DNA of 64,000 nucleotides from Clostridium_AI sp002297865 (GTDB lineage Bacteria; Bacillota; Clostridia; Lachnospirales; Lachnospiraceae). Numbering within the stretch: the stretch's first letter is position 1; the number at the start of each line of letters is the position of its first letter. Position numbers and translations under genes: made by a program. Positions 44,183 to 53,374 of this stretch are shown piece after piece. Below the pieces are notes generated by a model. That model saw nothing but the letters and a program-made list of their open reading frames with translations. It was not told the origin of the DNA and did no database searches. The DNA is taken from positions 1 to 64,000 of the forward strand of contig CALFNR010000068.1 of assembly GCA_937903005.1 (NCBI GenBank). Reading direction: 5' to 3'.

Positions 44183-44809
44183 ATGAGTTTAATAAAACTT
44201 AATAACATTAGTAAATCATATGGTAAACAAGTCATATTGAGTAATTTCAATTTAGAAGTGGAAAAGGGAGAATTCATCGGTATAAAAGGTGAAAGTGGAA
44301 AAGGAAAATCTACTTTGCTAAATATTATTGGATTATTAGAAGAATGTGATGGAAAGATATTTTTTGAAGAAAAATGTATCAGTAGTAATGATAATAAAAA
44401 AGTGCAGGCATTATTAAAAAATAGAATCGGATATTTATTTCAAAATTTTGCATTAATAGATGATCTATCAGTATATGATAATTTAAAAATAGTCTTAAAA
44501 AGATCCTCCAAAAGTGAAAAAATGACCCTTATACAGCAAGCTTTAGAGAAGGTAGATTTAAAAGATGTTATGAATAAAAAAGTTTATCAATTATCGGGTG
44601 GAGAACAGCAAAGAGTAGCTGTTGCAAGACTAATTTTGCAACAATCAGACATAATTTTAGCTGATGAACCAACAGGAAGTTTAGATAGAAAAAACGCATT
44701 GCTTATAATGGATTTACTTGAAAAATTTCACAAGGAAGGCAAAACCATTATTATGGTAAGTCATGATGAAAGTCTATTTGTGAATTGCTCTAGAATTATA
44801 AATCTATAG
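44183..44809 (+). CDS. Bacteriocin export/immunity ABC transporter ATPase (lactococcin 972 group)
   Basis: About 208 residues, a complete ATPase: Walker A GIKGESGKGKSTLLNIIG (about 32-49), Q-loop YLFQNFALID, signature YQLSGGEQQRVAVARLIL (about 133-150), Walker B IILADEPTGSLD and switch His VSHDE. Belongs to the MacB/LolD-like group that pairs with FtsX-type permeases. ATG 44183 lies 20 nt after the permease stop; an upstream in-frame GTG overlaps that gene. Forms one transporter with the preceding protein. Confidence 0.88.
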   Translation: MSLIKLNNISKSYGKQVILSNFNLEVEKGEFIGIKGESGKGKSTLLNIIGLLEECDGKIFFEEKCISSNDNKKVQALLKNRIGYLFQNFALIDDLSVYDNLKIVLKRSSKSEKMTLIQQALEKVDLKDVMNKKVYQLSGGEQQRVAVARLILQQSDIILADEPTGSLDRKNALLIMDLLEKFHKEGKTIIMVSHDESLFVNCSRIINL

Positions 44810-44969
44810 ACACATAGGAAAAGAAAGGACTCAAAAAACAAAAATAGAGATAATAGTATACTTCTTTTCGCTACCGCTGCATCTCTTGCTTTGGTAATTT
44901 ATATAACTTTCTGGTTCGTTAAATTTCTCTATTTCACCAACATTGTCCCGGTATGTTTATCCCTACATA

Positions 44970-45018
44970 AAAATACCCTCAAGAATTTATTCGATATACA
45001 AATTCTTGAGGATATTTT
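44970..45018 (-). terminator. Terminator of the LCP gene
   Basis: Long stem AAAATA-c-CCTCAAGAATTT/AAATTCTTGAGG-a-TATTTT, 26 nt beyond the LCP stop. It also faces the end of the bacteriocin cassette, about 160 nt away; that gap shows no gene. Confidence 0.85.
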
Positions 45019-45043
45019 ATTATTTACATACTTTTTAAGTCTT

Positions 45044-46066
45044 TTAATTCTCATCTGAAACAGGATTAAATATAAATTCACTAAGCGCCTGCTTATTCTG
45101 CTCTAAATCAATAGCAAGCACCGAAGCCTTATTTACTTTTTCATCCGTGTAAGAATTATCCACTGGTATTCTCATCTGATGAATTTCAGTAGTTCCCATA
45201 AATAAAACAGTTCTACCAAATCTAAAAATTTCATCATTAGACAAATCAGTCGTAATATACGGAAGTACCGTTTTCCCTAAATCAAACAGCTTCGTAAATG
45301 GCATTGCCTTTGCCTTGGCAAACAAAGAGGTCATAACATTTCTCTGACGCTGTGTTCGTTCAAAGTCATTATTTCCTACCTGCCTGATTCTTGTATAAGC
45401 AAGTGCCTGTTCTCCGTTCATTGTCTGAGGACCGGCAACAACGTCTAATACACTGCTCCGATGGTAGGCTGTTGTCAGGTATTCATATTCTTCTTGGTTT
45501 AAGTTTATATCTACCCCGCCAACTTCATCAATCAAGCTCTTAAACGCTTCAAAATCTACTAATATATAACCGTCTAATTTCATATTGAAATTATGTGCAA
45601 TTGTTTCATATAGCAATTCCACACCGCCTAACGAATAGGCAGCATTAAACTTTCTTTGTCCATGTCCTGGAATCTCCACATACATATCACGCATTAATGA
45701 AGTAAGCTTTAATTGCTTATGTTTATTGTCTATCGTCGCAATCATAGTAGAATCTGAACGTCCCTTTTGAGACCACGTTGCACGCTTGTCAGAGCCTATT
45801 AACAGGATATTCACAATCTGGTCGTCTGATAATAAATCTTTGTCATCTAATACATTGGATAAATCAGAAGATTTATCACGCCCCATAGTGGAAAATGCAT
45901 CAGTTACTTCATATTTTATTTTCGCTGAAACAATTCCCGATACAACAGCTATGAGAACAAGCATACAGCTCATGACTCGTTTCATTAGTTTCTTACGTCT
46001 TCTTCGTTTCTTATTCTTCAAATTCCTCTGTCCATTTTTCTCGGACATATACTCTTCATTACTCAT
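45044..46066 (-). CDS. LytR-CpsA-Psr (LCP) family wall-polymer ligase
   Basis: About 340 residues. A highly basic cytoplasmic tail (LKNKKRRRRKKLMKRV) and one membrane helix (about 28-50) lead to the LCP domain (about 95-310): LLIGSDKRATWSQKGRSDSTM, LTSLMRDMYVEIPGHG, KFNAAYSLGGVE, GGVDINL and RIRQVGNNDFERTQRQ supply the conserved Arg/Asp residues. LCP enzymes attach wall polysaccharides or teichoic acids to peptidoglycan. ATG 46066 follows AAAGGGA; the open frame extends into the preceding glycosyltransferase gene, which I reject as coding. Third gene of a wall-polysaccharide unit. Confidence 0.9.
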   Translation of the reverse strand: MSNEEYMSEKNGQRNLKNKKRRRRKKLMKRVMSCMLVLIAVVSGIVSAKIKYEVTDAFSTMGRDKSSDLSNVLDDKDLLSDDQIVNILLIGSDKRATWSQKGRSDSTMIATIDNKHKQLKLTSLMRDMYVEIPGHGQRKFNAAYSLGGVELLYETIAHNFNMKLDGYILVDFEAFKSLIDEVGGVDINLNQEEYEYLTTAYHRSSVLDVVAGPQTMNGEQALAYTRIRQVGNNDFERTQRQRNVMTSLFAKAKAMPFTKLFDLGKTVLPYITTDLSNDEIFRFGRTVLFMGTTEIHQMRIPVDNSYTDEKVNKASVLAIDLEQNKQALSEFIFNPVSDEN

Positions 46067-46095
46067 ACTTATCCCTTTCCCTATGCTTTCCTTGA

Positions 46096-47022
46096 TTAAA
46101 TCAAGAGAAGAACACCAATATTTCGTATTACTCCAGATTTCCAAAATTTATATCGAACAATTTGTATTCTTCGATTAACAAAGTTTTTCTCATGTAGTGT
46201 TGCAAAGACGTAGATAACGCGACTGATATCTTTTGGCAGCTCATTTTCAGAAAGCTTAAATAAGCTGGAAGCTTGCATTTGTGTCTCTAACAGTACTTGT
46301 TTCTGCCGTTTCCATGTAGAGGCTTTTTTAAGGACCGCATCCTTAGAAAATGCTGTACTTCCTACAACATTATTGGTGTGTTGGCGATATAACATGGTTG
46401 GCTTGTCCAGATAAATGATTCTTCCATATGCAGCTGCAACAATTCCAGCCCACCAGTCATGCATTCGGACTTTTTTCGGAAACTTTTTCAGCTTTTCAAG
46501 TAATGCACGGTTTAATAACATGGTACATCCCATCATTTTATTTTCCATAAGCATATGGGACAAATCAAGCTTAGACGTATCCAGTTTGCTGCTTTTATGA
46601 AAAGAATCCATAATGGTCTGCAATTGTTCATCTACTACAGTTGCATCTGTAAAAACTGTAATTGGTGTTTTTTCTCCATACTGAGCTTCTGCCTGCTTCA
46701 TACAGTTTACAGTATCCTCTATCTTATTTGGCAGCCAGTAATCGTCTTGATCACAGAACATTACATAATCGCCTTGTGCTTTTCTGGCTCCGTCTAAAAA
46801 ATTTATTGCGGCGCCTTTATTTTTCTCATTTGGTTTCCAAAAAATTTTATCTGGATACTCTTCCTGGTATATCTTAACGATTTCTTCTGTTTTGTCGGTG
46901 GAACCATCATCGCAGACCCAGATACGCCAGTTGTTCCATGTATTTTTGATAATGGATTCAATCTGCTCTTTTATATATCGTTCCCCGTTATACGTTCCCA
47001 TAATGATATCTACTATTTTCAT
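46096..47022 (-). CDS. Family 2 glycosyltransferase
   Basis: A 308-residue cytoplasmic GT-A enzyme. IIMGTYNGERYIKEQIESI (about 6-24), VCDDGSTDKTEEI (about 36-48) and the metal-binding FCDQDDYWLPNKIE (about 93-106) are typical; the RMHDWWAG motif is shared with putative rhamnosyl/galactosyl transferases. Sugar specificity is not deducible. Lies 13 nt after the other GT2 gene and 30 nt before the LCP gene. Confidence 0.88.
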   Translation of the reverse strand: MKIVDIIMGTYNGERYIKEQIESIIKNTWNNWRIWVCDDGSTDKTEEIVKIYQEEYPDKIFWKPNEKNKGAAINFLDGARKAQGDYVMFCDQDDYWLPNKIEDTVNCMKQAEAQYGEKTPITVFTDATVVDEQLQTIMDSFHKSSKLDTSKLDLSHMLMENKMMGCTMLLNRALLEKLKKFPKKVRMHDWWAGIVAAAYGRIIYLDKPTMLYRQHTNNVVGSTAFSKDAVLKKASTWKRQKQVLLETQMQASSLFKLSENELPKDISRVIYVFATLHEKNFVNRRIQIVRYKFWKSGVIRNIGVLLLI

Positions 47023-47035
47023 GGCTGCCTCCGTT

Positions 47036-47962
47036 TTACTTATTCCAATATGGTTTAAAGGAAGTCATTTTAAGCACAATGCTTTCTGGCAGGCTCTTAT
47101 AATGACATCCAAATTTATACCCTAAAAATTTAAAACCGCTTGCAAAGAACAAGTCTACTAATTGGAGGTATTTTTTCTCCTCAATCATCTGGCGACTGGT
47201 TTCCTTGACTAATTTTACACCTTCTGGAACGGATTTAACAGACCCGAAAATTTCATTATATTGACTATGAGCAACACCAACATCAAAATTTCTTCTAAAC
47301 TGCTGCATATAAGTATAATTGTGAGAGTGCATTACTTTGGCATCTTTGGAATATTTAATTTTGTAATCCGCCATAATCATGTGGTAAGCCATGATTGCAT
47401 CTTCTGCGAAAATGGTTTTTTTCACAAAACCACCTAATTCATCATATACTGTTTTTTTGTAGACAGCACATACGTCAGAACAGAAAAATGCTTTAATTCC
47501 CATGGTTTCTAAATCTTCTTTGCCTTTCACAATATCCTTGTCAGGATAATTGAATTTTCTCGTATACTGCTCTAGCACATCGCCATGCTTTCCTGCGATT
47601 TGTCTTGCATAGCACAAACTAATCTGGGCATCCTCTTCAAATGCCTTTACCAGATTAGAGATTAAGTGACTATCCACAGGCACTGCATCTTGGGTCATAA
47701 ACATGAGATAATCTGCATCTGACAAACTGGCACCATAATCTCTTGTTCCACCATGGTCAAACTCTTTCTGGCCAATCTGATATACTTCCACACCATACTT
47801 TTCAATGTAAGGTGTTACGATATCTTCTTTTCCTGAAACCGTTGTATTGAGTAGGAGAATACGATTTGGCTGCACACTCTGTTTTCTGATTCGCTCTAAT
47901 AATAAGTCCAGTTTCTGATCTGGTAAATAAGTTGGTATGATAAGATCCAAACTATAATTCAT
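47036..47962 (-). CDS. Family 2 glycosyltransferase, rhamnosyltransferase-like
   Basis: A 308-residue GT2 enzyme. DLIIPTYLPDQKL (about 6-18), FDHGGTRDYGA (about 68-78) and MTQDAVPVDSHLI (about 94-106) match RfbF/WbbL-type rhamnosyltransferases. With the second transferase and the LCP ligase it forms a small unit for building and attaching a wall glycopolymer. Gap of 35 nt to metH upstream. Confidence 0.87.
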   Translation of the reverse strand: MNYSLDLIIPTYLPDQKLDLLLERIRKQSVQPNRILLLNTTVSGKEDIVTPYIEKYGVEVYQIGQKEFDHGGTRDYGASLSDADYLMFMTQDAVPVDSHLISNLVKAFEEDAQISLCYARQIAGKHGDVLEQYTRKFNYPDKDIVKGKEDLETMGIKAFFCSDVCAVYKKTVYDELGGFVKKTIFAEDAIMAYHMIMADYKIKYSKDAKVMHSHNYTYMQQFRRNFDVGVAHSQYNEIFGSVKSVPEGVKLVKETSRQMIEEKKYLQLVDLFFASGFKFLGYKFGCHYKSLPESIVLKMTSFKPYWNK

Positions 47963-47997
47963 GATGTTGCTCCTTTTAATGATATAACGAAATCTAT

Positions 47998-50442
47998 CTA
48001 TTCTATATTCAATAGTCTTTTTACTAATTTAACGGCTTCCTGAGCATCTTTCGAATACCCATCCGCACCGATTTCATCGGCATAATCCTGGGTTATAACC
48101 GCACCGCCAATAATTATTTTTGCAGACAGCTTTTCTGCCCTTGCTTTCTCGATTACCTTTTTCATTTCTGTCATAGTTGTTGTCATAAGGGCTGATAGAC
48201 CGATAATATCTGCATTTTTCTCTTTGGCAGTTTCGATAATTAAATCGGTTGGTACATCTTTACCTAAATCGATGACCTCGAACCCATAGTTTTTAAGCAT
48301 AAGCACAACTAGGTTCTTACCAATGTCATGAATATCGCCTTCTACAGTAGCCATAATGACTGTGCCAAGCTTAGTTTCATTTTCCTTTTTTAGCATTGGC
48401 TCTAAATAATCAATGGCAATCTTCATGGTTTCGGCACTGCTTATGAGCTGTGGAAGGAAGTAAATCTGCTTATCAAAGAGTCTTCCTACTTCGTTGATAG
48501 CTGGAATCAGCATGGTTTCAATCATTTCCTGTGGTTCTTTTCCTGCATTTAGGGCAGCTTCTACCAAACCGATAACCTGCTTTTTTCTGCCTTTGATAAC
48601 AGCCTCAGCAATCTGGTCGAAATTTTTGGCCTTATTGTCTCCCTGTGGCTGTGCCTTTGATTCTGTTACAAGGGTAGTTGGATTTTGTGTCACCCTTTCT
48701 ATATAGTTCACATCTGCTTCTTCCTTATTCATTAATAAATCCGTTGCACATGCCACATTCATTAATAAGCTTTGTGAAGGATTAGCAATTGCCATGGTAA
48801 GTCCTTCTCTTATTGCTAATGCCAAAAATGTAGAATTAACAAAAATTCTTTCTGGAAGACCAAATGAAATATTGGATAATCCACATATAGTAGCAATTCC
48901 TAAGTCATTTTTGCAATAGCGAATCGTTTCCAATGTTTCTAATGCCGCTCTTTTGTTGGCACCTACTGTATTTACAAGACCGTCTACAACGATATCTTTT
49001 TCTGTAAAGCCTTGGCTTTTCGCTTCATTTAAAATAATCTGAATGATTTCTTTCTTCTCTTCTATATTCTTAGGCAATCCCTCATCAGATAACGGAAGTA
49101 AAATAAACATTGCACCGTACTTCTTTGCAATTGGAATTAGCTTTTCAAACTTTTCTGTCTCCAGTGAGATGGAATTAATTAAAGCTCGTCCTGGATAAAT
49201 TCGTAATGCAGCTTCTATTACAGGAATATGGCTGGAATCGATACAAAGAGGAAGATCCGATGCAAGTGTCAGCTCATTTACCACTTTTAGCATCATTTCC
49301 TTTTCATCTATTCCGTTCATTCCAACATTAATATCAAGAATATTGGCTCCATTGTCTTTCTGTTCCTGTGCAAACTGAAGTACCATATCCAGGTTACCTT
49401 CTCTTAACTCTGCCTGCAGTGCCTTCTTACCTGTTGGATTAATTCGTTCTCCCACTACCATGAAACGTCCATCCAGACCAAATTGCAATGTTTTACGTTC
49501 CGTTGTAAGAGCACGCACTCTTTCCTGATTCCTTGGAACTGGTTTTCTTACTCCAATTCGGCTAGTCATTGCCTTAATATGTTCAGGAGTACTTCCACAA
49601 CAGCCACCTACGATAGCAGCTCCGGCTTCTACAAGATGCTCCATATGTTCTGCGAAAGCATCTGGCTGCATATCAAACACTGTTTCTCCATCTTCAAGAT
49701 GTGGTAATCCTGCATTTGGTTTTGCGATGATTGGTATGGTAGCAACTTTCTTCATTTCCTGAACAACTGGAAGCATTTTATCGGGACCAGTGGAACAATT
49801 AAGTCCAACGGCACATACCCCTAAATTTTCAAGTACTACTACAGCAGTTGTTGGGTCTGTACCAAATAGAGTTTTGCAGTCATCGTTGAAAGTCAAAGTT
49901 GCCATAACTGGTAAATCACAAGTTTCTTTCGCTGCAATAACAGCCGCTCTGGTCTCCTGTAAACTCATCATCGTTTCTACAACAAATAAATCGACACCTG
50001 CTTCTACAAGATAACCAATCTGTTCTTTGTATACATCAATTAATTCTTCAACAGACATTTTACCAATTGGATATACCTGCTCACCTGTCATAGTGAGATC
50101 TCCTGCTACATAAACTGTTTGCTCTGGATATTGTTCTTTGGCACGTTTTACTGCTTCTTTTGACAGGCCTACTAATGTTTTGTTAATTCTTTCGATATCT
50201 TGTTCTAAACCATATTCTTTTAATTTAATTCGATTTCCTGTAAACGTTGGCGCATAAAGAATATCTGTTCCTGCCTCAATAAACTCCATCTGCAGTTCTA
50301 TTAATTTCTCAGGGTTCTCAAGAATCCATTTTTCAGGGCATACCCCTGCTGGCATTCCTTTTCTATATAAATTTGAACCAGTTGCACCATCTAAGAAAAT
50401 GACACGTGATTCTATCAGCTCATTCCATTCTTCTCTATTCAT
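47998..50442 (-). CDS. metH: Cobalamin-dependent methionine synthase, short form
   Basis: An 814-residue enzyme. Homocysteine-binding barrel (about 1-300; zinc Cys in GLNCS and GGCCGSTPEH), methyltetrahydrofolate-binding barrel (about 320-590; ERINPTGKKALQ, NILDINVGMNG) and cobalamin domains (about 600-814; VEGDIHDIGKNLV with the DxHxxG cobalt-ligating His). The C-terminal AdoMet reactivation domain of E. coli MetH is missing; Clostridia usually rely on a separate reactivator (a ramA-like or MetH-activation protein). Directly downstream of the Hcy methyltransferase-MTHFR fusion (29-nt gap). Confidence 0.93.
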   Translation of the reverse strand: MNREEWNELIESRVIFLDGATGSNLYRKGMPAGVCPEKWILENPEKLIELQMEFIEAGTDILYAPTFTGNRIKLKEYGLEQDIERINKTLVGLSKEAVKRAKEQYPEQTVYVAGDLTMTGEQVYPIGKMSVEELIDVYKEQIGYLVEAGVDLFVVETMMSLQETRAAVIAAKETCDLPVMATLTFNDDCKTLFGTDPTTAVVVLENLGVCAVGLNCSTGPDKMLPVVQEMKKVATIPIIAKPNAGLPHLEDGETVFDMQPDAFAEHMEHLVEAGAAIVGGCCGSTPEHIKAMTSRIGVRKPVPRNQERVRALTTERKTLQFGLDGRFMVVGERINPTGKKALQAELREGNLDMVLQFAQEQKDNGANILDINVGMNGIDEKEMMLKVVNELTLASDLPLCIDSSHIPVIEAALRIYPGRALINSISLETEKFEKLIPIAKKYGAMFILLPLSDEGLPKNIEEKKEIIQIILNEAKSQGFTEKDIVVDGLVNTVGANKRAALETLETIRYCKNDLGIATICGLSNISFGLPERIFVNSTFLALAIREGLTMAIANPSQSLLMNVACATDLLMNKEEADVNYIERVTQNPTTLVTESKAQPQGDNKAKNFDQIAEAVIKGRKKQVIGLVEAALNAGKEPQEMIETMLIPAINEVGRLFDKQIYFLPQLISSAETMKIAIDYLEPMLKKENETKLGTVIMATVEGDIHDIGKNLVVLMLKNYGFEVIDLGKDVPTDLIIETAKEKNADIIGLSALMTTTMTEMKKVIEKARAEKLSAKIIIGGAVITQDYADEIGADGYSKDAQEAVKLVKRLLNIE

Positions 50443-50471
50443 ATAACGTACCAGTCCTTTCTCAAGTGCTT

Positions 50472-52274
50472 TTATTTTATTCTTATTTTATCCATAAAAC
50501 TTACTCTGTTAAACGGCAACATAAAATAATAACCATCTGCAAACGTATGAAGCTTATCTATTATTTCACTGGCAATTTCTGCTCCTAGAATTTCAGCCTC
50601 TTCTCTTTCCATATCTGGATGATATCGAGCTACAATTTCATCTGGGACTCTGATTCCTGCTAATTCATTTTTCACAAAATTAGCATTTCGATAACTTGTA
50701 AATGGCATGATACCACATAAAATCTTTGTATCAACTTGTTTTCTGATTTCATGAATTCTCTCGATATCTTCTGGTGCATAGATAGGCTGAGTAAGAAAAT
50801 ACTTTGCTCCTGCATCTATTTTTTTCTTCATTCGCTCAACTACCTTATCAATTCGCCCTGCATAATTAAGAGCACCTCCATAGTAAATTGGTTCTGATGA
50901 AAAATGTTCCTGATTCATTTCTTTTGCAAAATTCATTAGCTGTATGGAATTATAATCAAATACACTGGAGATTGATGCTCTGCTTACACTTGGAACCGGA
51001 TCTCCTGTTACAATTAAAAGGTTACGAATGTCGTTAATATATGCTCCTAAAATGGTAGACCGCATAGAAATCATATTACGATCCCTACAGCACAAATGAG
51101 GCATAACCGAAACCCCAACATCATTTGCAAGTTTTACGCTCATTAACACAGAATCAACGCGGCTTCTTCCTCGTGGAGAATCTGCCATTGTGATTATATC
51201 TACATTACGATCCTTTAAATACTGGGCATATTCCATAATCGCATCGTATTTTGCATCATATGGTGGGTCTAGTTCTACTGCAACTACTTTTTTACCCTCC
51301 TGCATTTTCTGATAAAATGCGTTTGGCTTCTCTTCTTTCTTAACCTCTTGTTCCTCTTCTGTCCAAACTTCCATTGCACTTGCTTTGACCATTGGCTGTA
51401 ATGAGACTTTGCTAGAAAACTTTTCAATATATTCTGGTGTCGTACCACAACAGCCACCCATGATATTCACTCCAAGTTCTGCAATCTCGCTCATGTTTTC
51501 AACAAAATAATCTGCATTGTCCATAAATACCATTCGATTTTGGAACTGTTCTGGATATCCTGCATTTGGCATACAGACCGTATACTTATTACTTGGGAAG
51601 TGAAACTTCTTAAGCATTTGATACATATGTCCTGAACCGATTCCGCAGTTAAATCCTACAGCATCAATTTGTTCTATTTTCTCTACCTGTTCAAGCAAAC
51701 GGTTTGCTTTGATTCCTAAAGCTGAATAACCGTTTTTATTCACACAAAAATCGGTTATGATAAAGATATCACTTTTTTCTTTCACATACTTGATGACTTC
51801 TTCTATCATAGTTAAATCCGCAAAAGTTTCAAAAAGAATTGCTGACATATTTTCTTCTATATAAATGTCGCACATTCTCTTATATTCCTCTATCACATCT
51901 TGTTTGGTATAGTCCGGGCTAAACGGTATGGGTCCAATATCTCCTGCTATAAATACTGGTTCCTTTTGTGACTTATTGCCTGCGAGTGCATCCCCCGCAG
52001 CACATTTCGCAATTTTACACGCTGCATGGATTAGTTTTTCTTGCTCCTCTTTTCCTATTTTTAGCACATTGGTATTGGCTGCAAATGTGTTGGTTCTAAG
52101 AAGCCTAGCTCCTGCTTTGATATACTGCTTATGTATGTTCTCAATTAACTCTGGTTCCTCTAAATTGGCGTATTCCGATACAAGCCTATCATTTCCCTTA
52201 AGCTGTGTATAATATGTCCCCATAGCCCCATCCGTAATGATTCTATGTTCTCTTAAATATTCCTGTAATTTCAT
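50472..52274 (-). CDS. Bifunctional homocysteine S-methyltransferase / methylenetetrahydrofolate reductase
   Basis: A 600-residue fusion resembling Bacillus YitJ. Residues about 1-290 form a homocysteine methyltransferase barrel (TDGAMGTYY, FNCGIGSGHM, GGCCGTTPEYIEKF with the zinc cysteines). Residues about 320-600 form MTHFR (VAVELDPPYDAK, ITMADSPRGRSRVD, LLIVTGDPV, FLTQPIYAPED, GIMPFTSYRNA). It supplies 5-methyl-THF for the methionine synthase encoded next and may itself methylate homocysteine. AAGGAG precedes ATG. No S-box riboswitch was found upstream. Confidence 0.92.
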   Translation of the reverse strand: MKLQEYLREHRIITDGAMGTYYTQLKGNDRLVSEYANLEEPELIENIHKQYIKAGARLLRTNTFAANTNVLKIGKEEQEKLIHAACKIAKCAAGDALAGNKSQKEPVFIAGDIGPIPFSPDYTKQDVIEEYKRMCDIYIEENMSAILFETFADLTMIEEVIKYVKEKSDIFIITDFCVNKNGYSALGIKANRLLEQVEKIEQIDAVGFNCGIGSGHMYQMLKKFHFPSNKYTVCMPNAGYPEQFQNRMVFMDNADYFVENMSEIAELGVNIMGGCCGTTPEYIEKFSSKVSLQPMVKASAMEVWTEEEQEVKKEEKPNAFYQKMQEGKKVVAVELDPPYDAKYDAIMEYAQYLKDRNVDIITMADSPRGRSRVDSVLMSVKLANDVGVSVMPHLCCRDRNMISMRSTILGAYINDIRNLLIVTGDPVPSVSRASISSVFDYNSIQLMNFAKEMNQEHFSSEPIYYGGALNYAGRIDKVVERMKKKIDAGAKYFLTQPIYAPEDIERIHEIRKQVDTKILCGIMPFTSYRNANFVKNELAGIRVPDEIVARYHPDMEREEAEILGAEIASEIIDKLHTFADGYYFMLPFNRVSFMDKIRIK

Positions 52275-52350
52275 GAAGCACTCCTTAACTTATTTTCTTA
52301 TCTTTCTAGTATACATATATATATGGTTATTTACAATGAAAACTGTTCCC

Positions 52351-53025
52351 TTACTTGCTGTATTCTTCAATATATGCAAAAACATCATCCTTAAATTGAT
52401 ACCATGCATCTTCATTGTCCACAAAGTACTTTGGACATAACTTGCCTGTCACATCGTAATGTCTTATTATATTATCCTGTTTCAAGTTATATTCTCCACA
52501 AAGCCAGGCTACAAGTCTTACTAGCGATTGATACGTTTTCTTATTGAATTTCCCGGTTTCATCTGGGTGGCAGCATTCTATGCTGATTGTGTCTTTATTT
52601 CGCTCATTTGAAGCATAAGATATCTCACCTAACGGGATGCACTGAATCACTTCCCCATCCAATCCTATTACATAATGACTGCTCGCATAAGTTTCCTTGG
52701 TATCTTTCAGTCCTTCAAAATAATTCCGATTATTCTTTGCACTCGATCCTGGGTTGGCTGTGTAATGCACAACAATCCCTTTTACCCTTCTAAGCCTCTT
52801 CCCTGGTCTGGAATATTCATTTTTAGTCAGGTACATCTCTGTCACATCTAATTGACCTACCTTTTTTGTTGGAAACAATTTTCCAAACATTCCAAGTCCA
52901 GTTCCTCTTTTTTCAACTGTGGAATAAAGAAGTCCGTATATGATAAAGACAAATAAAATAATTCCACTTATTTTTAAAATACGCTCTAATGCATGTTTGT
53001 TCCTTTTTCCTCTTTTTTTACTCAT
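52351..53025 (-). CDS. Membrane-anchored N-acetylmuramoyl-L-alanine amidase
   Basis: About 224 residues. A basic start (SKKRGKRNKHALERI) and one membrane helix (about 19-38) anchor an Amidase_2/PGRP domain (about 75-220): KGIVVHYTANPG (zinc His), HYVIGLDGEVIQCIPLGE, ISIECCHPDETG, and NIIRHYDVTGKLCPKYF (zinc His and Cys-like position). It should cleave the peptide stem of peptidoglycan outside the membrane. GGGGGAA favours ATG 53025. Repeat copy C occupies its upstream region. Confidence 0.9.
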   Translation of the reverse strand: MSKKRGKRNKHALERILKISGIILFVFIIYGLLYSTVEKRGTGLGMFGKLFPTKKVGQLDVTEMYLTKNEYSRPGKRLRRVKGIVVHYTANPGSSAKNNRNYFEGLKDTKETYASSHYVIGLDGEVIQCIPLGEISYASNERNKDTISIECCHPDETGKFNKKTYQSLVRLVAWLCGEYNLKQDNIIRHYDVTGKLCPKYFVDNEDAWYQFKDDVFAYIEEYSK

Positions 53026-53077
53026 TTGCACTTCCCCCACATCTCATCATCTTTGTAAGTTTCTTCCAATATCGTGA

Positions 53078-53274
53078 ACAAAGTTTCTTCGACACTCTCA
53101 ATTCCCATGCCCCTCAATCGTGAGGGAGAAGACACTTTGCCTCGCCGAGCGGGTGTCGCTATACTTTAGCAACTATTTTCCTTACCTGCTCGTATGCATC
53201 CAGCTCCTGTTTTTTAGGGGCCTTTTTAACTTATAGGGAAGGACTACTCGCAAAGGACTTTCCTATAAGTTAAA
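53078..53274 (+). repeat. Full copy C of the intergenic structured repeat
   Basis: About 197 bp. Outer stem CAAAGTTTCTTC (53079-53090)/GAAGACACTTTG (53128-53139) enclosing CCTCA/TGAGG; middle with TTTAGCAACTATTTTCCTTACC; an imperfect CTCCT/AGGGG hairpin with five T; last stem TTAACTTATAGG/CCTATAAGTTAA (53226-53273) around CTCGCAAAGGA. The last stem keeps perfect pairing although its sequence differs from copy B. It directly abuts the T-tract of the pyk terminator. Confidence 0.8.
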
Positions 53275-53313
53275 AAAGCCTGCCGCTAACTTTCGTTAAT
53301 GCCGACAGGCTTT
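53275..53313 (-). terminator. Pyruvate kinase terminator
   Basis: AAAGCCTG and CAGGCTTT arms extended by CATTAAC/GTTAG pairs, with six T following on the minus strand. It lies about 60 nt after the pyk stop. Confidence 0.88.
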
Positions 53314-53374
53314 AAAGATAACTTCATTAATATTTAATTATTCCACAAATAGTTATAAAAAACAAGCGTATTTT

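Noticed and set aside
44810..44969. Possible gene fragment after the bacteriocin ATPase
   Set aside because: No frame with a start, RBS or recognisable similarity; treated as spacer before the facing terminator.
46067..46144. N-terminal extension of the LCP protein overlapping the glycosyltransferase gene
   Set aside because: A start at 46066 has its own AAAGGGA site and gives the usual short basic tail; the extension would overlap the 3' end of the upstream gene by about 50 bp without an RBS.
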